Counted from the stretch's first letter, positions 1 through 8,286 are shown. The stretch is 11,292 nt of DNA from Comamonadaceae bacterium (GCA_947454695.1 CANGMW010000056.1:1-11292); one strand, 5' to 3'. A program made the numbers and translations. Notes: a model not told the origin generated them from the letters alone.

Positions 1-1860
1 GCCGAACATCGAGTAGTACACGTAGAACGGCACCATGATGCGGTTGCTGGTGCTGTAGCTGGTGGCCGCCGCAATCCAGCTGCTCATGCCGCCGGCCTCG
101 TTGATGCCTTCCTGCAGGATCTGGCCCTTGGTGTCTTCCTTGTAGTACATGACCTGGTCTTTGTCGACCGGGGTGTACTGCTGGCCAGCTGGGTTGTAGA
201 TACCGACCTGACGGAACAAGCCTTCCATGCCGAAGGTGCGGGCTTCGTCCACCAGGATGGGTACGACACGTGGGCCCAAGGCCTGGTCGCGCAGCAACTG
301 AGTCAAAAAGCGCACATAGGCTTGGGTAGTTGAAATTTCCCGGCCTTCTGGCGTGGGTTCGATCACGCTTTTGAAGGTGTCAAGCGACGGCACAGTGAAG
401 CTCTCATCGGCTTTGGTGCGGCGGTGCGGCAGGTAGCCTCCGAGCGCCTTGCGCCGCTCGTGCAGGTATTTGATTTCCGGGGTGTCGTCGGCTGGTTTGT
501 AAAACGGAATGTTGGGCAGCTCGCTATCGGGCACCGGAATGTTGAAGCGATCGCGAAAGGCCTTGATGTCCTCATCGGTGAGCTTCTTGGTCTGGTGCAC
601 ATTGTTCTTGCCCTCGCCCGCCTTGCCCATGCCAAAGCCCTTGATGGTCTTGATCAGCAAGACGGTTGGCTGGCCCTTGTGGTGGACGGCCTTGTGGAAT
701 GCGGCGTAGACCTTCTTGGAGTCGTGGCCACCGCGACGCAAATCGAAAATTTCCTCGTCCGACATCTTGGACACCATCTCCAGCGTGCGGGGGTCCTTGC
801 CGAAAAAGTGCTTGCGCACGTAAGCGCCATCATTGGCTTTCATGGCCTGGTAGTCACCGTCCAGGGTGTCCATCATCAGCTTCTTGAGGGCGCCTTCCTT
901 GTCACGAGCCAGAAGCGCGTCCCACCCGGAGCCCCACAACAGCTTGATGACGTTCCAGCCCGCGCCACGGAACTCGCCTTCGAGCTCCTGCACGATCTTG
1001 CCGTTGCCACGCACCGGGCCGTCTAAGCGTTGCAGGTTGCAGTTGATCACGAAGATCAGGTTGTCCAGCCCTTCACGTGCGGCCAGACCGATAGCGCCCA
1101 GGCTTTCCACCTCGTCCATTTCACCGTCACCGCAGAACACCCACACCTTGCGGTTTTCGGTATTCGCAATGCCGCGGGCATGCAGGTACTTGAGGAAACG
1201 GGCCTGGTAAATGGCCATCAACGGGCCCAGGCCCATGGACACGGTCGGGAATTGCCAGAATTCGGGCATGAGTTTGGGATGCGGGTAGCTCGACAAACCT
1301 TTGCCGTCCACTTCCTGGCGGAAGTTGAGCAATTGCTCTTCGGTCAGGCGACCTTCCAAATAGGCTCGGGCATAAACGCCGGGCGACACATGGCCCTGGA
1401 TGTAGAGGCAGTCGCCGCCGTGCTCTTTTCCTGGTTCAGCGCTCTCGGCATGCCAGAAGTGGTTGAAGCCGGCACCAAACAGGCTGGCCAGAGAAGCAAA
1501 CGAGCCGATATGGCCGCCCAAGTCACCGCCGTCAGCAGGGTTGTGGCGATTGGCCTTCACGACCATGGCCATGGCATTCCAGCGCATATAAGCGCGCAGG
1601 CGTTCCTCAATTTCAAGATTGCCAGGGGCTCGCTCTTCTTGATCCGGCTCAATCGTGTTCACATACCCGGTGGTCGCCGAAAACGGCATGTCAATGCTGT
1701 GCTCACGCGCATGTTCCAGGAGTTGTTCGAGCAGGAAATGCGCACGCTGCGGTCCTTCACGCTCAATCACTGCGGACAGCGCGGCCATCCATTCACGCGT
1801 TTCCTGACTGTCTTCGTCTTTGGCAGTCGAGCCAAACAGATTTTCGGGCAGAGCTGACAT
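1..1860 (-). CDS. aceE: Pyruvate dehydrogenase E1 component, homodimeric type (N-terminal 620 residues; 3' end outside window)
   Basis: Thiamine-diphosphate-dependent E1 subunit of the cytoplasmic pyruvate dehydrogenase complex; it decarboxylates pyruvate and reductively acetylates the lipoyl groups of E2 (AceF). The frame stays open on the minus strand from the ATG at 1858-1860 to base 1, giving 620 of the roughly 890 residues usual for this family, so only the C-terminal third is missing. Visible landmarks are the GGHIGSFAS segment (about residues 115-123), the ThDP/Mg motif GDGEMDE (244-250) followed by N275 in VINCN, and the EGINEAG segment (584-590) of the second domain. A good ribosome site, AGGAG, sits six bases before the ATG. 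The gene is divergent from the sensor kinase gene across an AT-rich gap. aceF and lpd would be expected beyond the left edge, but this cannot be seen. Long plus-strand open frames opposite this gene are shadows. Identification is very secure. Confidence 0.97.
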   Translation of the reverse strand, partial: MSALPENLFGSTAKDEDSQETREWMAALSAVIEREGPQRAHFLLEQLLEHAREHSIDMPFSATTGYVNTIEPDQEERAPGNLEIEERLRAYMRWNAMAMVVKANRHNPADGGDLGGHIGSFASLASLFGAGFNHFWHAESAEPGKEHGGDCLYIQGHVSPGVYARAYLEGRLTEEQLLNFRQEVDGKGLSSYPHPKLMPEFWQFPTVSMGLGPLMAIYQARFLKYLHARGIANTENRKVWVFCGDGEMDEVESLGAIGLAAREGLDNLIFVINCNLQRLDGPVRGNGKIVQELEGEFRGAGWNVIKLLWGSGWDALLARDKEGALKKLMMDTLDGDYQAMKANDGAYVRKHFFGKDPRTLEMVSKMSDEEIFDLRRGGHDSKKVYAAFHKAVHHKGQPTVLLIKTIKGFGMGKAGEGKNNVHQTKKLTDEDIKAFRDRFNIPVPDSELPNIPFYKPADDTPEIKYLHERRKALGGYLPHRRTKADESFTVPSLDTFKSVIEPTPEGREISTTQAYVRFLTQLLRDQALGPRVVPILVDEARTFGMEGLFRQVGIYNPAGQQYTPVDKDQVMYYKEDTKGQILQEGINEAGGMSSWIAAATSYSTSNRIMVPFYVYYSMFG

Positions 1861-1866
1861 GCGAGT

Positions 1867-1871
1867 CTCCT
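1867..1871 (-). promoter_or_regulatory. Ribosome binding site of aceE
   Basis: On the minus strand this reads AGGAG, six bases upstream of the ATG at 1858-1860. It is a strong Shine-Dalgarno match and fixes the aceE start. Confidence 0.8.
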
Positions 1872-1928
1872 GTTATGTGTTGCATCATTATTTAAGTGAA
1901 ACGGAGTTTCTCATATTTTTTTAACAAT

Positions 1929-1958
1929 TTCAAATCATGCTTTTTCATTTCATATTAT
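1929..1958 (+). promoter_or_regulatory. Candidate sigma-70 promoter for the sensor kinase operon
   Basis: TTCAAA at 1929-1934 (4 of 6 to the -35 consensus) and TATTAT at 1953-1958 (5 of 6 to the -10 consensus) are separated by 18 bases. Transcription would begin near 1965, about 50 bases before the ATG at 2016. The -10 box lies inside the palindrome at 1949-1961. In AT-rich DNA such matches occur by chance, so this is only a candidate. Confidence 0.3.
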
Positions 1959-1961
1959 GAA
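1949..1961. repeat. 13-base palindrome, possible operator
   Basis: TTCATA and TATGAA are perfect inverted 6-base arms around a single T. The site overlaps the candidate -10 box of the kinase promoter. NarL/FixJ-type regulators bind as dimers to inverted repeats, so it could be an autoregulatory site, but with AT-rich arms of this length chance is a real alternative. Confidence 0.3.
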
Positions 1962-2015
1962 TGTCTATTGTTGTCCATGCCCCCTCTCCCCGAGGGCCCA
2001 CTACACTTACAGCGT

Positions 2016-4568
2016 ATGAATTTGTTGAACTATTTGCGAGCACCAAAGCACCCGACGCCTCGACCAACCAGCCGCTTTAAAAGCTGGTGGCGGCGTCAGA
2101 CGCCTTATCGTCAGGACCGCTTTGCCATGCTTGCTCCCCTGGCGGCGGTACTTTTATTTTTAGCGGCCATCGTGGCCGCCTTCGGGTATCTGAGACTGGA
2201 GGAGATTGAACGGGAACAAGAGGCGGTTCGGCGCGATGTGGAGTACGCGCAACAACGACTGCGTCTGCACTTGGTGGAACATCAAGAACAACTCGCTCGC
2301 TTGGCTCAGGAAATATCTGCCAGAGACATCCTGCCGGAGCAATTCCGCGAGCGTGCGCAAAACACGATTGCCCAATATTTGGATCTTCAAAGCCTGGTGT
2401 GGATCGGCCCCAGAAAAACCATTGTGTCCAGCTACGCCAGCCCAAGCCAATCGGTCAGCCTGAGGACTGGACAAATCCGGCATGTGGGTGTTGCCAGCAG
2501 GCCCAAAGAAATTGAGTCGATTTACGCCCTGGCACACGACATTCAACAACCGGCCTATCTTCAGCGCAACGCCCCTGATGGCATGCCCATGTTGCAGTTG
2601 CTGATTCCGGTCTACTGGCGTTCCGAGTTCAACGGCGTGTTGCTGGCCGAGTATTCAGTGGACAGTCTGTACCGCTACAGCCTGCCCTCCGAAGTGCTGG
2701 CACGGTATGCGGTGTCCCTGTTGGACTCCAATGGTGTGGTGTTGGCTGGCACCAGCATCCCCAAACGAAGCACGGTGCAGTGGCTCCCGTGGACTACCCA
2801 AGCCAATGAATTTGAAGCCCCCGTCTCCCCGGTTGGCAACGAACTGGTGATCCGCGCGCAAGCCTACAGCACGTCTTTGGGCGTGATTGGAAGCGGCTTG
2901 TTCTGGTTGGTATGCGCCTTAAGTGTCATGACCGCTTGGATGTTGATCGGCAACTGGCGCCATACACGCCGGCGCATGCAGGCGCAGCAAGCCCTGATCT
3001 CAGAAACCAATTTCCGCCGCGCCATGGAAAACTCCATGCCCACCGGTATGCGGGCTCTGGACCTGCAAGGACGTATCACTTATGTGAACGCTGCGTTTTG
3101 CAAAATGACCGGGTGGAGTGAGAGCGAGTTGGTGGGCCGCACCGCGCCCTTCCCTTACTGGCCCGATGAAGACAAAGAAATTTTGCGGCAGCGCCTTGAT
3201 GAAGAGTTGAATGGACAGGTGGCGGCCAGCGGTTTGCAGATGCGCGTCAAGCGAAAAAATGGATCCATCTTCGATGCGCGCATCTACATTTCCCCGTTGA
3301 TTGATGCGGTAGGCAAGCAAACCGGTTGGATGACCTCCATCACCGACATCACCGAGCCCAACCGGGTTCGCGAACAACTCACGGCCTCTTATGAGCGATT
3401 CACCACCGTCTTGGAGTCGCTGGACGCCTCGGTGGCGGTGGCGCCCATCGGCTCCGACGAGCTCCTTTTTGCCAACAAAATGTACCGGCAGTGGTTCAGC
3501 GAAAAAACCAACGGCCTGGTGCAGTTGGCCTCCCAGGTCGTGATGCCCGCGCAAACCCATCGGGATGATGCTGGTGACAATGTAGACGCCTTGATGGGCA
3601 TGCCCACCAGCAACCTTCCCGACATTGAGACCGAGCGTGCTGAAATCTTTGTCGAAGAACTGGGTAAGTGGTTAGAGGTGAGAACGCGTTACCTCACCTG
3701 GGTGGACGGTCGACTGGCCCAGATGGTGATTGCCACCGACATCACCGCACGCCGATTAGCTGAGGAGCAATCGGCCGCTCAAACCGAGCGCGCTCAAACG
3801 GCCAGCCGGCTCATCACCATGGGGGAAATGGCCTCCAGCGTGGCGCATGAGTTGAACCAACCGTTGACCGCCATCACCAATTACTGCAATGGCATGGTCT
3901 CGCGGATCCACAGCAAACAAATGACTGAGCCTGACTTGCTGGCGGCCTTGGAGAAAACCGGTCGTCAAGCGCAACGGGCAGGACAAATCATCCAGCGCAT
4001 CCGTGCTTTTGTGAAACGCAGCGAGCCTAACTGGGTCCTGTCGGATGTGGCGGTCATGGTAGACGAGGCCTTGGAGTTGGTGGAGGCCGACATGCGCCGC
4101 GCCAACGTGCGCCTGCGTCATCAGGTGGCTCGCAACCTGCCCCCCATCCAAGTTGACCCCATTTTGATCGAGCAAGTCCTGGTTAATTTGCTCAAAAATG
4201 CGGCTGAGTCGATCGCTCAGGCCAACCGCCCGCCAGAGCGCCGGTCGGTGGACATGTGGGTCCACGCGGCTGAGGTAGAGGGCAAACCTGTGGTTGAATT
4301 TTCAGTTCGCGATACAGGCAGAGGCATTGCGCCTGAAGCCATGGAACGCCTCTACGAAGCGTTCTTCACCACCAAGCCCGAAGGCATGGGCATCGGCCTG
4401 AGTTTGTGCCGTTCCATCGTGGAGTCCCACCAGGGCAGGATGCGCGCCGAGAACCTCTACAATGGCACCGAAGTGGCAGGCTGCTGTTTTGCATTTTGGA
4501 TTCCCCTGCCAGTAACCGCTTCAATGGGCACGCCCCTACCCAGCAACCAGACAGGATCTCAGGTTTAA
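2016..4568 (+). CDS. Membrane-bound PAS sensor histidine kinase (850 aa)
   Basis: Probable sensor of a two-component system; it should autophosphorylate on His and pass phosphate to the regulator encoded next. Numbering is from the ATG at 2016. The order is: Arg/Trp-rich cytoplasmic start; TM1 about 38-60; periplasmic segment about 61-288, with a PVYW...GVLLAEYSVDSL...LLDSNGVVLAG stretch that resembles extracellular ligand-sensor folds; TM2 about 291-312; PAS 1 about 335-447; PAS 2 about 457-578. The HisKA region carries phospho-acceptor H611 in AHELNQPL, and the ATPase domain has N-box N724/N728, DTGRGI (766-771), FFTTK and GMGIGL (790-795). The HELNQPL motif is typical of the FixL/DctB/TodS class. 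All catalytic motifs are intact. The start is uncertain: ATGs at 1896, 1977 and 2127 are in frame, and 2016 has no good ribosome site. I prefer 2016 because upstream codons look non-coding and 2127 would begin right at TM1. The ligand is unknown. Confidence 0.9.
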   Translation: MNLLNYLRAPKHPTPRPTSRFKSWWRRQTPYRQDRFAMLAPLAAVLLFLAAIVAAFGYLRLEEIEREQEAVRRDVEYAQQRLRLHLVEHQEQLARLAQEISARDILPEQFRERAQNTIAQYLDLQSLVWIGPRKTIVSSYASPSQSVSLRTGQIRHVGVASRPKEIESIYALAHDIQQPAYLQRNAPDGMPMLQLLIPVYWRSEFNGVLLAEYSVDSLYRYSLPSEVLARYAVSLLDSNGVVLAGTSIPKRSTVQWLPWTTQANEFEAPVSPVGNELVIRAQAYSTSLGVIGSGLFWLVCALSVMTAWMLIGNWRHTRRRMQAQQALISETNFRRAMENSMPTGMRALDLQGRITYVNAAFCKMTGWSESELVGRTAPFPYWPDEDKEILRQRLDEELNGQVAASGLQMRVKRKNGSIFDARIYISPLIDAVGKQTGWMTSITDITEPNRVREQLTASYERFTTVLESLDASVAVAPIGSDELLFANKMYRQWFSEKTNGLVQLASQVVMPAQTHRDDAGDNVDALMGMPTSNLPDIETERAEIFVEELGKWLEVRTRYLTWVDGRLAQMVIATDITARRLAEEQSAAQTERAQTASRLITMGEMASSVAHELNQPLTAITNYCNGMVSRIHSKQMTEPDLLAALEKTGRQAQRAGQIIQRIRAFVKRSEPNWVLSDVAVMVDEALELVEADMRRANVRLRHQVARNLPPIQVDPILIEQVLVNLLKNAAESIAQANRPPERRSVDMWVHAAEVEGKPVVEFSVRDTGRGIAPEAMERLYEAFFTTKPEGMGIGLSLCRSIVESHQGRMRAENLYNGTEVAGCCFAFWIPLPVTASMGTPLPSNQTGSQV

Positions 4569-4570
4569 GC

Positions 4571-5197
4571 ATGAGTTTGATTCCCAAAAAAGGTACCGTT
4601 TACGTGGTGGACGACGACGAGGCCGTCCGCGATTCCCTGCAATGGTTGCTCGAGGGCAAAGATTACCTGGTGCGGTGTTTTGACTCCGCCGAAACCTTTC
4701 TCAGCCGCTACGATCCCCGCGAAGTCGCCTGCCTGATCGTGGACATCCGCATGGGTGGCATGACCGGCCTGGAGCTGCAAAACCGCTTGATCGAAGTGAA
4801 CTCCCCGCTGCCCATTGTGTTCATCACCGGTCACGGCGATGTGCCCATGGCCGTGGACACCATGAAAAAAGGGGCCATGGATTTCATCCAAAAGCCGTTC
4901 AAGGAAGATCAATTGGTAGGTTTGGTCGAGCGCATGCTTGAACATGCCCGTCAGACCTTCAGCGGCCACCAGCAAGCCGCCAGCCGGGACGCTTTGCTGT
5001 CCAAACTGACCGTGCGCGAAAGCCAAGTCTTGGAACGCATTGTGGCCGGGCGCTTGAACAAGCAAATTGCAGACGACTTGGGCATCAGCATCAAAACCGT
5101 GGAGGCGCACCGCGCCAACATCATGGAAAAGCTCAATGCCAACACCGTGGCCGATTTACTCAAAATTGCTTTGGGACCCACTTCTGCCAAAGTCTAA
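4571..5197 (+). CDS. FixJ/NarL-family response regulator (208 aa)
   Basis: DNA-binding partner of the preceding kinase. The receiver domain (about residues 8-125) has acidic residues D14-D16, phospho-acceptor D58 in LIVDIRMGGMTGLEL, T86 in FITGHGD and K108 in QKPF, the complete conserved set. A LuxR-type helix-turn-helix follows (about 143-200: LTVRESQVLERIVAGRLNKQIADDLGISIKTVEAHRANIMEKL). Receiver plus LuxR output with this spacing is the FixJ/TodT/StyR arrangement. The ATG at 4571 lies 2 bases after the kinase stop, with AGG seven bases upstream, so the two genes are almost certainly co-transcribed and translationally coupled. A longer in-frame start at 4406 would overlap the kinase by 163 bases and is rejected. 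Terminator 5220-5246 follows. The target genes are not shown by the sequence; divergent aceE and the operon itself are obvious candidates. Confidence 0.93.
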   Translation: MSLIPKKGTVYVVDDDEAVRDSLQWLLEGKDYLVRCFDSAETFLSRYDPREVACLIVDIRMGGMTGLELQNRLIEVNSPLPIVFITGHGDVPMAVDTMKKGAMDFIQKPFKEDQLVGLVERMLEHARQTFSGHQQAASRDALLSKLTVRESQVLERIVAGRLNKQIADDLGISIKTVEAHRANIMEKLNANTVADLLKIALGPTSAKV

Positions 5198-5219
5198 ATT
5201 CCACCGTTCAAACCTCAAT

Positions 5220-5246
5220 CGCCCGCCTCTGACTGCGGGCGTTTTT
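5220..5246 (+). terminator. Rho-independent terminator after the two-component operon
   Basis: CGCCCGC (5220-5226) and GCGGGCG (5235-5241) form a perfect 7-base GC stem with an 8-base loop, directly followed by TTTTT (5242-5246). It starts 22 bases after the regulator stop and ends 17 bases before the folD ATG, so it separates the signalling operon from folD. A folD promoter must then overlap it, lie very close to it, or depend on read-through. Confidence 0.88.
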
Positions 5247-5263
5247 AATTCAGAAAGTGCAGC

Positions 5264-6139
5264 ATGACCTCCCCTCACACCGCCCAACTGATCGACGGCA
5301 ACGCCTTGTCCAAGCAACTCCGTGCCGATGTCGCCACCCGGGCAGCCGCCTTGCGCGCCCGCGGCGTGATGCCTGGCCTTGCCGTGATCCTGGTGGGGGA
5401 GAACCCGGCTTCTCAGGTCTATGTTCGCAACAAGGTCAAAGCCTGTGAGGACAGTGGACTGCACTCCGTTTTAGAAAAGCACGCAGCCAGTTTGAGCGAG
5501 GCCGACTTGCTCCAGCGCATCGAAGCCTTGAACCGGGACCCCAGTATTCATGGCATTCTGGTGCAGTTGCCCCTGCCGGCCCACATTGATGCGCATAAAG
5601 TCATTGAAGCCATCTCGCCGGACAAGGACGTGGACGGCTTTCATGTCGCCAGCGCCGGCGCCCTGATGGTGGGCCAGCCCGGTTTTTGGCCCTGCACGCC
5701 GTTTGGCTGTATGAAGATGCTGGAGTCGATTCACTATGACCTCAAAGGCAAACATGCGGTGGTGATCGGGCGCTCCAACATCGTGGGCAAGCCCATGGCC
5801 TTGATGCTGCTGCAGCAAAACGCCACCGTCACCATCTGCCACAGCGCCACGCCCGACCTCAAAGCCATGACGCTGCAAGCCGATGTGATCGTGGCCGCCG
5901 TGGGCAAGCGCAATGTGCTGACCGCCGACATGGTCAAACCGGGCGCGGTGGTCATTGATGTGGGCATGAACCGCAACGACGAAGACAAGCTCTGCGGCGA
6001 TGTGGACTTTGAAGGCGTGCGCCAAGTGGCCGGCTGGATCACCCCGGTGCCCGGTGGTGTAGGCCCCATGACCATCACCATGCTGCTGGTCAACACGCTG
6101 CAGGCGGCTGAACGCGCTGCGTCAAACTCCGGGCGTTGA
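5264..6139 (+). CDS. folD: Bifunctional methylenetetrahydrofolate dehydrogenase / methenyltetrahydrofolate cyclohydrolase FolD
   Basis: Cytoplasmic enzyme interconverting 5,10-methylene-, 5,10-methenyl- and 10-formyl-tetrahydrofolate with NADP, supplying one-carbon units for purine and formyl-methionine synthesis. At 291 residues it matches the family length (E. coli 288). The substrate-site residues are present: Y53 and K57 in the SQVYVRNKVKACEDSG segment, Q101 in HGILVQLPLP, and D124 in DKDVDGFH, corresponding to E. coli Y50, K54, Q98 and D121. The GRSNIVGKP nucleotide-binding loop and the C-terminal PVPGGVGPMT signature are intact. The start has only a weak ribosome site (AGAAAG, six bases upstream), but the N-terminal alignment to the family supports it. 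It follows the terminator of the two-component operon and is likely the first gene of a folD-prlC-glutaredoxin unit. Confidence 0.97.
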   Translation: MTSPHTAQLIDGNALSKQLRADVATRAAALRARGVMPGLAVILVGENPASQVYVRNKVKACEDSGLHSVLEKHAASLSEADLLQRIEALNRDPSIHGILVQLPLPAHIDAHKVIEAISPDKDVDGFHVASAGALMVGQPGFWPCTPFGCMKMLESIHYDLKGKHAVVIGRSNIVGKPMALMLLQQNATVTICHSATPDLKAMTLQADVIVAAVGKRNVLTADMVKPGAVVIDVGMNRNDEDKLCGDVDFEGVRQVAGWITPVPGGVGPMTITMLLVNTLQAAERAASNSGR

Positions 6140-6201
6140 GCGTCTTGCCCGGTCTGTCAGCACGTCTACCCAACGAAATCACACCCCACTATTGCCCCGA
6201 C

Positions 6202-6215
6202 GCGCTTGAAAGCGC
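6202..6215. repeat. 14-base palindrome in the folD-prlC gap
   Basis: GCGCTT and AAGCGC are perfect inverted arms around GA, 24 bases before the prlC start. No T-run follows, so it is not a convincing terminator. It may be a mild RNA hairpin near the start of prlC, or chance in GC-rich DNA. The rest of the 100-base gap shows nothing recognisable. Confidence 0.3.
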
Positions 6216-6239
6216 CTGACCCGTCACCACATCCAAGCC

Positions 6240-8273
6240 ATGAACAACCCGCTGCTCGATTTCTCTGACCTGCCCCTGTTTGACCAGATAGCGCCCCACC
6301 ATGTGGCCCCAGCGCTGGATGAATTGCTGGCACACGCGAACGCCGCCTTGCAAACCGTCACCGCGGCTGACTTTCCCGCCGACTGGCTCGCCATCGGGCG
6401 GGTGCTGGATGTCAGCACCGAAAAACTGGGCCGCGCCTGGGGCGCCGTGAGCCACCTCAACAGCGTGGCCGACACACCGGAGCTGCGCGCCGCCTACAAC
6501 GCCGCCCTGCCCCGGGTCACCGAGTTCTGGACCCGACTGGGTTCGGACGAACGGCTGTTTGCCAAATACAAAGCAATTGACCCGGCAGCGCTGAATGCAG
6601 AACAGCGACAAGCACATCACCTGGCCTTGCGCAACTTCTTGCTCGGCGGCGCTGACCTTCAAGGCGCTGCTAAAGAACGTTACGCCCAGATCCAGGAACG
6701 CCAAGCCGAGCTGAGCCAGAAATTCAGCGAAAACGCCTTGGACGCCACCGATGCTTTTGCTTACTATGCCACGGCGCAAGAACTCGAAGGTGTGCCTGAC
6801 GATGTACAGCAAGCTGCACGCGAAGCCGCGCAACAAGAAGGCAAAGAAGGCTTCAAGCTCACCCTCAAAATGCCTTGCTACCTGCCGGTGATGCAATTTG
6901 CCCAAAGCAGTGTTTTGCGTCAAACCCTTTACCGCGCCTACGTGACACGCGCCTCTGACCAAGCCGCGCCCGATGGCGCCCAGTTTGACAACAGCGAGCT
7001 GATTCAAGAGATCCTCGCCTTGCGTCAGGAAGAATCTCAGTTGCTGGGCTACAAAAACTTTGCTGAAGTTTCTGTGGTTCCCAAAATGGCAGACAACCCA
7101 CAGCAAGTCGTGGCGTTCCTGCGCGACCTCGCTCAAAAAGCGCGCCCCTACGCGCAGCAGGATGTGGCCGAGTTACGCGCGTTTGCCGCCGAGCACCTGA
7201 ATCTGGCCGACCCGCAGGCCTGGGACTGGCCCTACATTTCTGAAAAGCTCAAGGAGACTCGCTACGCTTTCAGCGAACAAGAGGTCAAGCAATACTTCAC
7301 CGCCCCGCGGGTGCTGGCGGGCTTGTTCAAAATCATTGAAACCTTGTTTGAAGTCAGTATTCGACTTGACCATGCACCGGTCTGGCACCCCGCCGTGTCG
7401 TTCTACCGTATTGAGCGCGAGGGCCAGCTGATTGGTCAGTTCTACCTGGACCAACCGGCCCGAACCGGTAAGCGTGGCGGCGCCTGGATGGATGGCGTGC
7501 GCGACCGTTGGTTGCGTCCCGACAGCGGCGCACTGCAAACGCCGGTCGCGCACTTGGTGTGCAATTTCGCGCAAGGCGTGGGGGACCAGCCGGCGCTGCT
7601 GACCCACGACGACGTGATCACCCTCTTCCATGAGTTCGGTCATGGCCTGCACCATATGCTCACCCAGGTCAATGAGCGTGATGTCTCCGGCATCAACGGG
7701 GTGGAATGGGATGCGGTGGAATTGCCCAGCCAGTTCATGGAAAACTTCTGCTGGGAATGGGAAGTGCTGCGCCACATGACGGCGCATGTGCAGACCCAGG
7801 CGCCTTTGCCGCGCGAGCTGTTCGACAAGATGACCGCCGCCAAGAATTTCCAGAGTGGCATGCAAACCTTGCGTCAAATCGAGTTTGCGCTGTTTGACAT
7901 GCTGCTGCACGCGGAACACGACCCGGCCCAGGACTTCATGCCCTTACTCAACCTGGTGCGTGCAGAAGTGGCCGTCCTGCAGCCGCCTGTCTGGAGTCGA
8001 ACCGCACACACCTTCAGCCACATCTTTGCCGGTGGTTATGCCGCGGGCTATTACAGCTACAAATGGGCCGAATTGCTGAGTGCCGATGTCTATGCCGCCT
8101 TCGAAGAAACAGTTGGTAAAGACGGCCTGCCCAATTCGCAAACCGGTAGACAATACCGGCAAGCCATTTTGGAAGTGGGTGGCAGCCGTCCCGCCATGGA
8201 GTCCTTCAAAGCATTTCGCGGCAGGGAACCCCGTTTGGATGCTCTGCTGCGCCACCAAGGAATGGCTAACTGA
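6240..8273 (+). CDS. prlC: Oligopeptidase A, M3-family zinc metallopeptidase (677 aa)
   Basis: Cytoplasmic endopeptidase of the thimet oligopeptidase family (M3A) that degrades short peptides, including released signal peptides. At 677 residues it matches the family (E. coli OpdA about 680). The zinc site is complete: HEFGH at 464-468 (H464 and H468 as ligands, E465 as general base) and E494 in VELPSQFMENF as the third ligand, 30 residues after the first His, as in the family. The C-terminal FSHIFAGGYAAGYYSYKWAELLSADVYAAF segment, which carries the substrate-contacting Tyr/Gly loop, is also present. The ATG at 6240 has no strong ribosome site, but the protein begins in the family's usual way (NPLLDFSDLPLFDQIAPHHV). 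The next gene starts 13 bases after its stop, suggesting an operon. The 315-codon frame on the opposite strand is a shadow. Confidence 0.96.
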   Translation: MNNPLLDFSDLPLFDQIAPHHVAPALDELLAHANAALQTVTAADFPADWLAIGRVLDVSTEKLGRAWGAVSHLNSVADTPELRAAYNAALPRVTEFWTRLGSDERLFAKYKAIDPAALNAEQRQAHHLALRNFLLGGADLQGAAKERYAQIQERQAELSQKFSENALDATDAFAYYATAQELEGVPDDVQQAAREAAQQEGKEGFKLTLKMPCYLPVMQFAQSSVLRQTLYRAYVTRASDQAAPDGAQFDNSELIQEILALRQEESQLLGYKNFAEVSVVPKMADNPQQVVAFLRDLAQKARPYAQQDVAELRAFAAEHLNLADPQAWDWPYISEKLKETRYAFSEQEVKQYFTAPRVLAGLFKIIETLFEVSIRLDHAPVWHPAVSFYRIEREGQLIGQFYLDQPARTGKRGGAWMDGVRDRWLRPDSGALQTPVAHLVCNFAQGVGDQPALLTHDDVITLFHEFGHGLHHMLTQVNERDVSGINGVEWDAVELPSQFMENFCWEWEVLRHMTAHVQTQAPLPRELFDKMTAAKNFQSGMQTLRQIEFALFDMLLHAEHDPAQDFMPLLNLVRAEVAVLQPPVWSRTAHTFSHIFAGGYAAGYYSYKWAELLSADVYAAFEETVGKDGLPNSQTGRQYRQAILEVGGSRPAMESFKAFRGREPRLDALLRHQGMAN

Positions 8274-8286
8274 TCTGGAACACACC

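Larger units (their letters stand above)
1861..2015. promoter_or_regulatory. Divergent AT-rich intergenic region between aceE and the sensor kinase
   Basis: This 155-base gap is far richer in A and T than the flanking genes, especially 1880-1970, as expected for back-to-back promoters. It holds two short inverted repeats: GAAAC-GGA-GTTTC at 1898-1910 and TTCATA-T-TATGAA at 1949-1961. An open frame from 1896 runs into the kinase, but its first 40 codons are Phe/Tyr/Ser-rich and unlike the rest of the protein, so I treat this stretch as non-coding. I could not pick a convincing sigma-70 promoter for aceE on the minus strand. Confidence 0.6.

Noticed and set aside
424..1857. Long plus-strand open frames (200 and 275 codons) opposite aceE
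   Set aside because: They are mirror frames of a securely identified aceE, show no recognisable family and have His/Gly/Val-rich composition typical of antisense reading of GC-rich genes.
4406..4570. Longer start for the response regulator
   Set aside because: It would overlap the catalytic end of the kinase, and the receiver domain begins normally from the ATG at 4571, which has a suitable ribosome site.
6129..6152. CCGGGC...GCCCGG hairpin around the folD stop as a terminator
   Set aside because: The stem is 6 bases with a 12-base loop and no T-run follows (TCTGTC), so it does not meet the pattern of an intrinsic terminator.
6189..7136. 315-codon minus-strand open frame opposite prlC
   Set aside because: It lies antisense to a well-conserved M3 peptidase and shows no recognisable domain; a codon-bias shadow is the simpler explanation.
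8080..8286. N-terminal extension of the glutaredoxin-like frame into prlC
   Set aside because: The 69 extra residues lie in a shifted frame of conserved prlC sequence and would bury the signal peptide that begins naturally at 8287.
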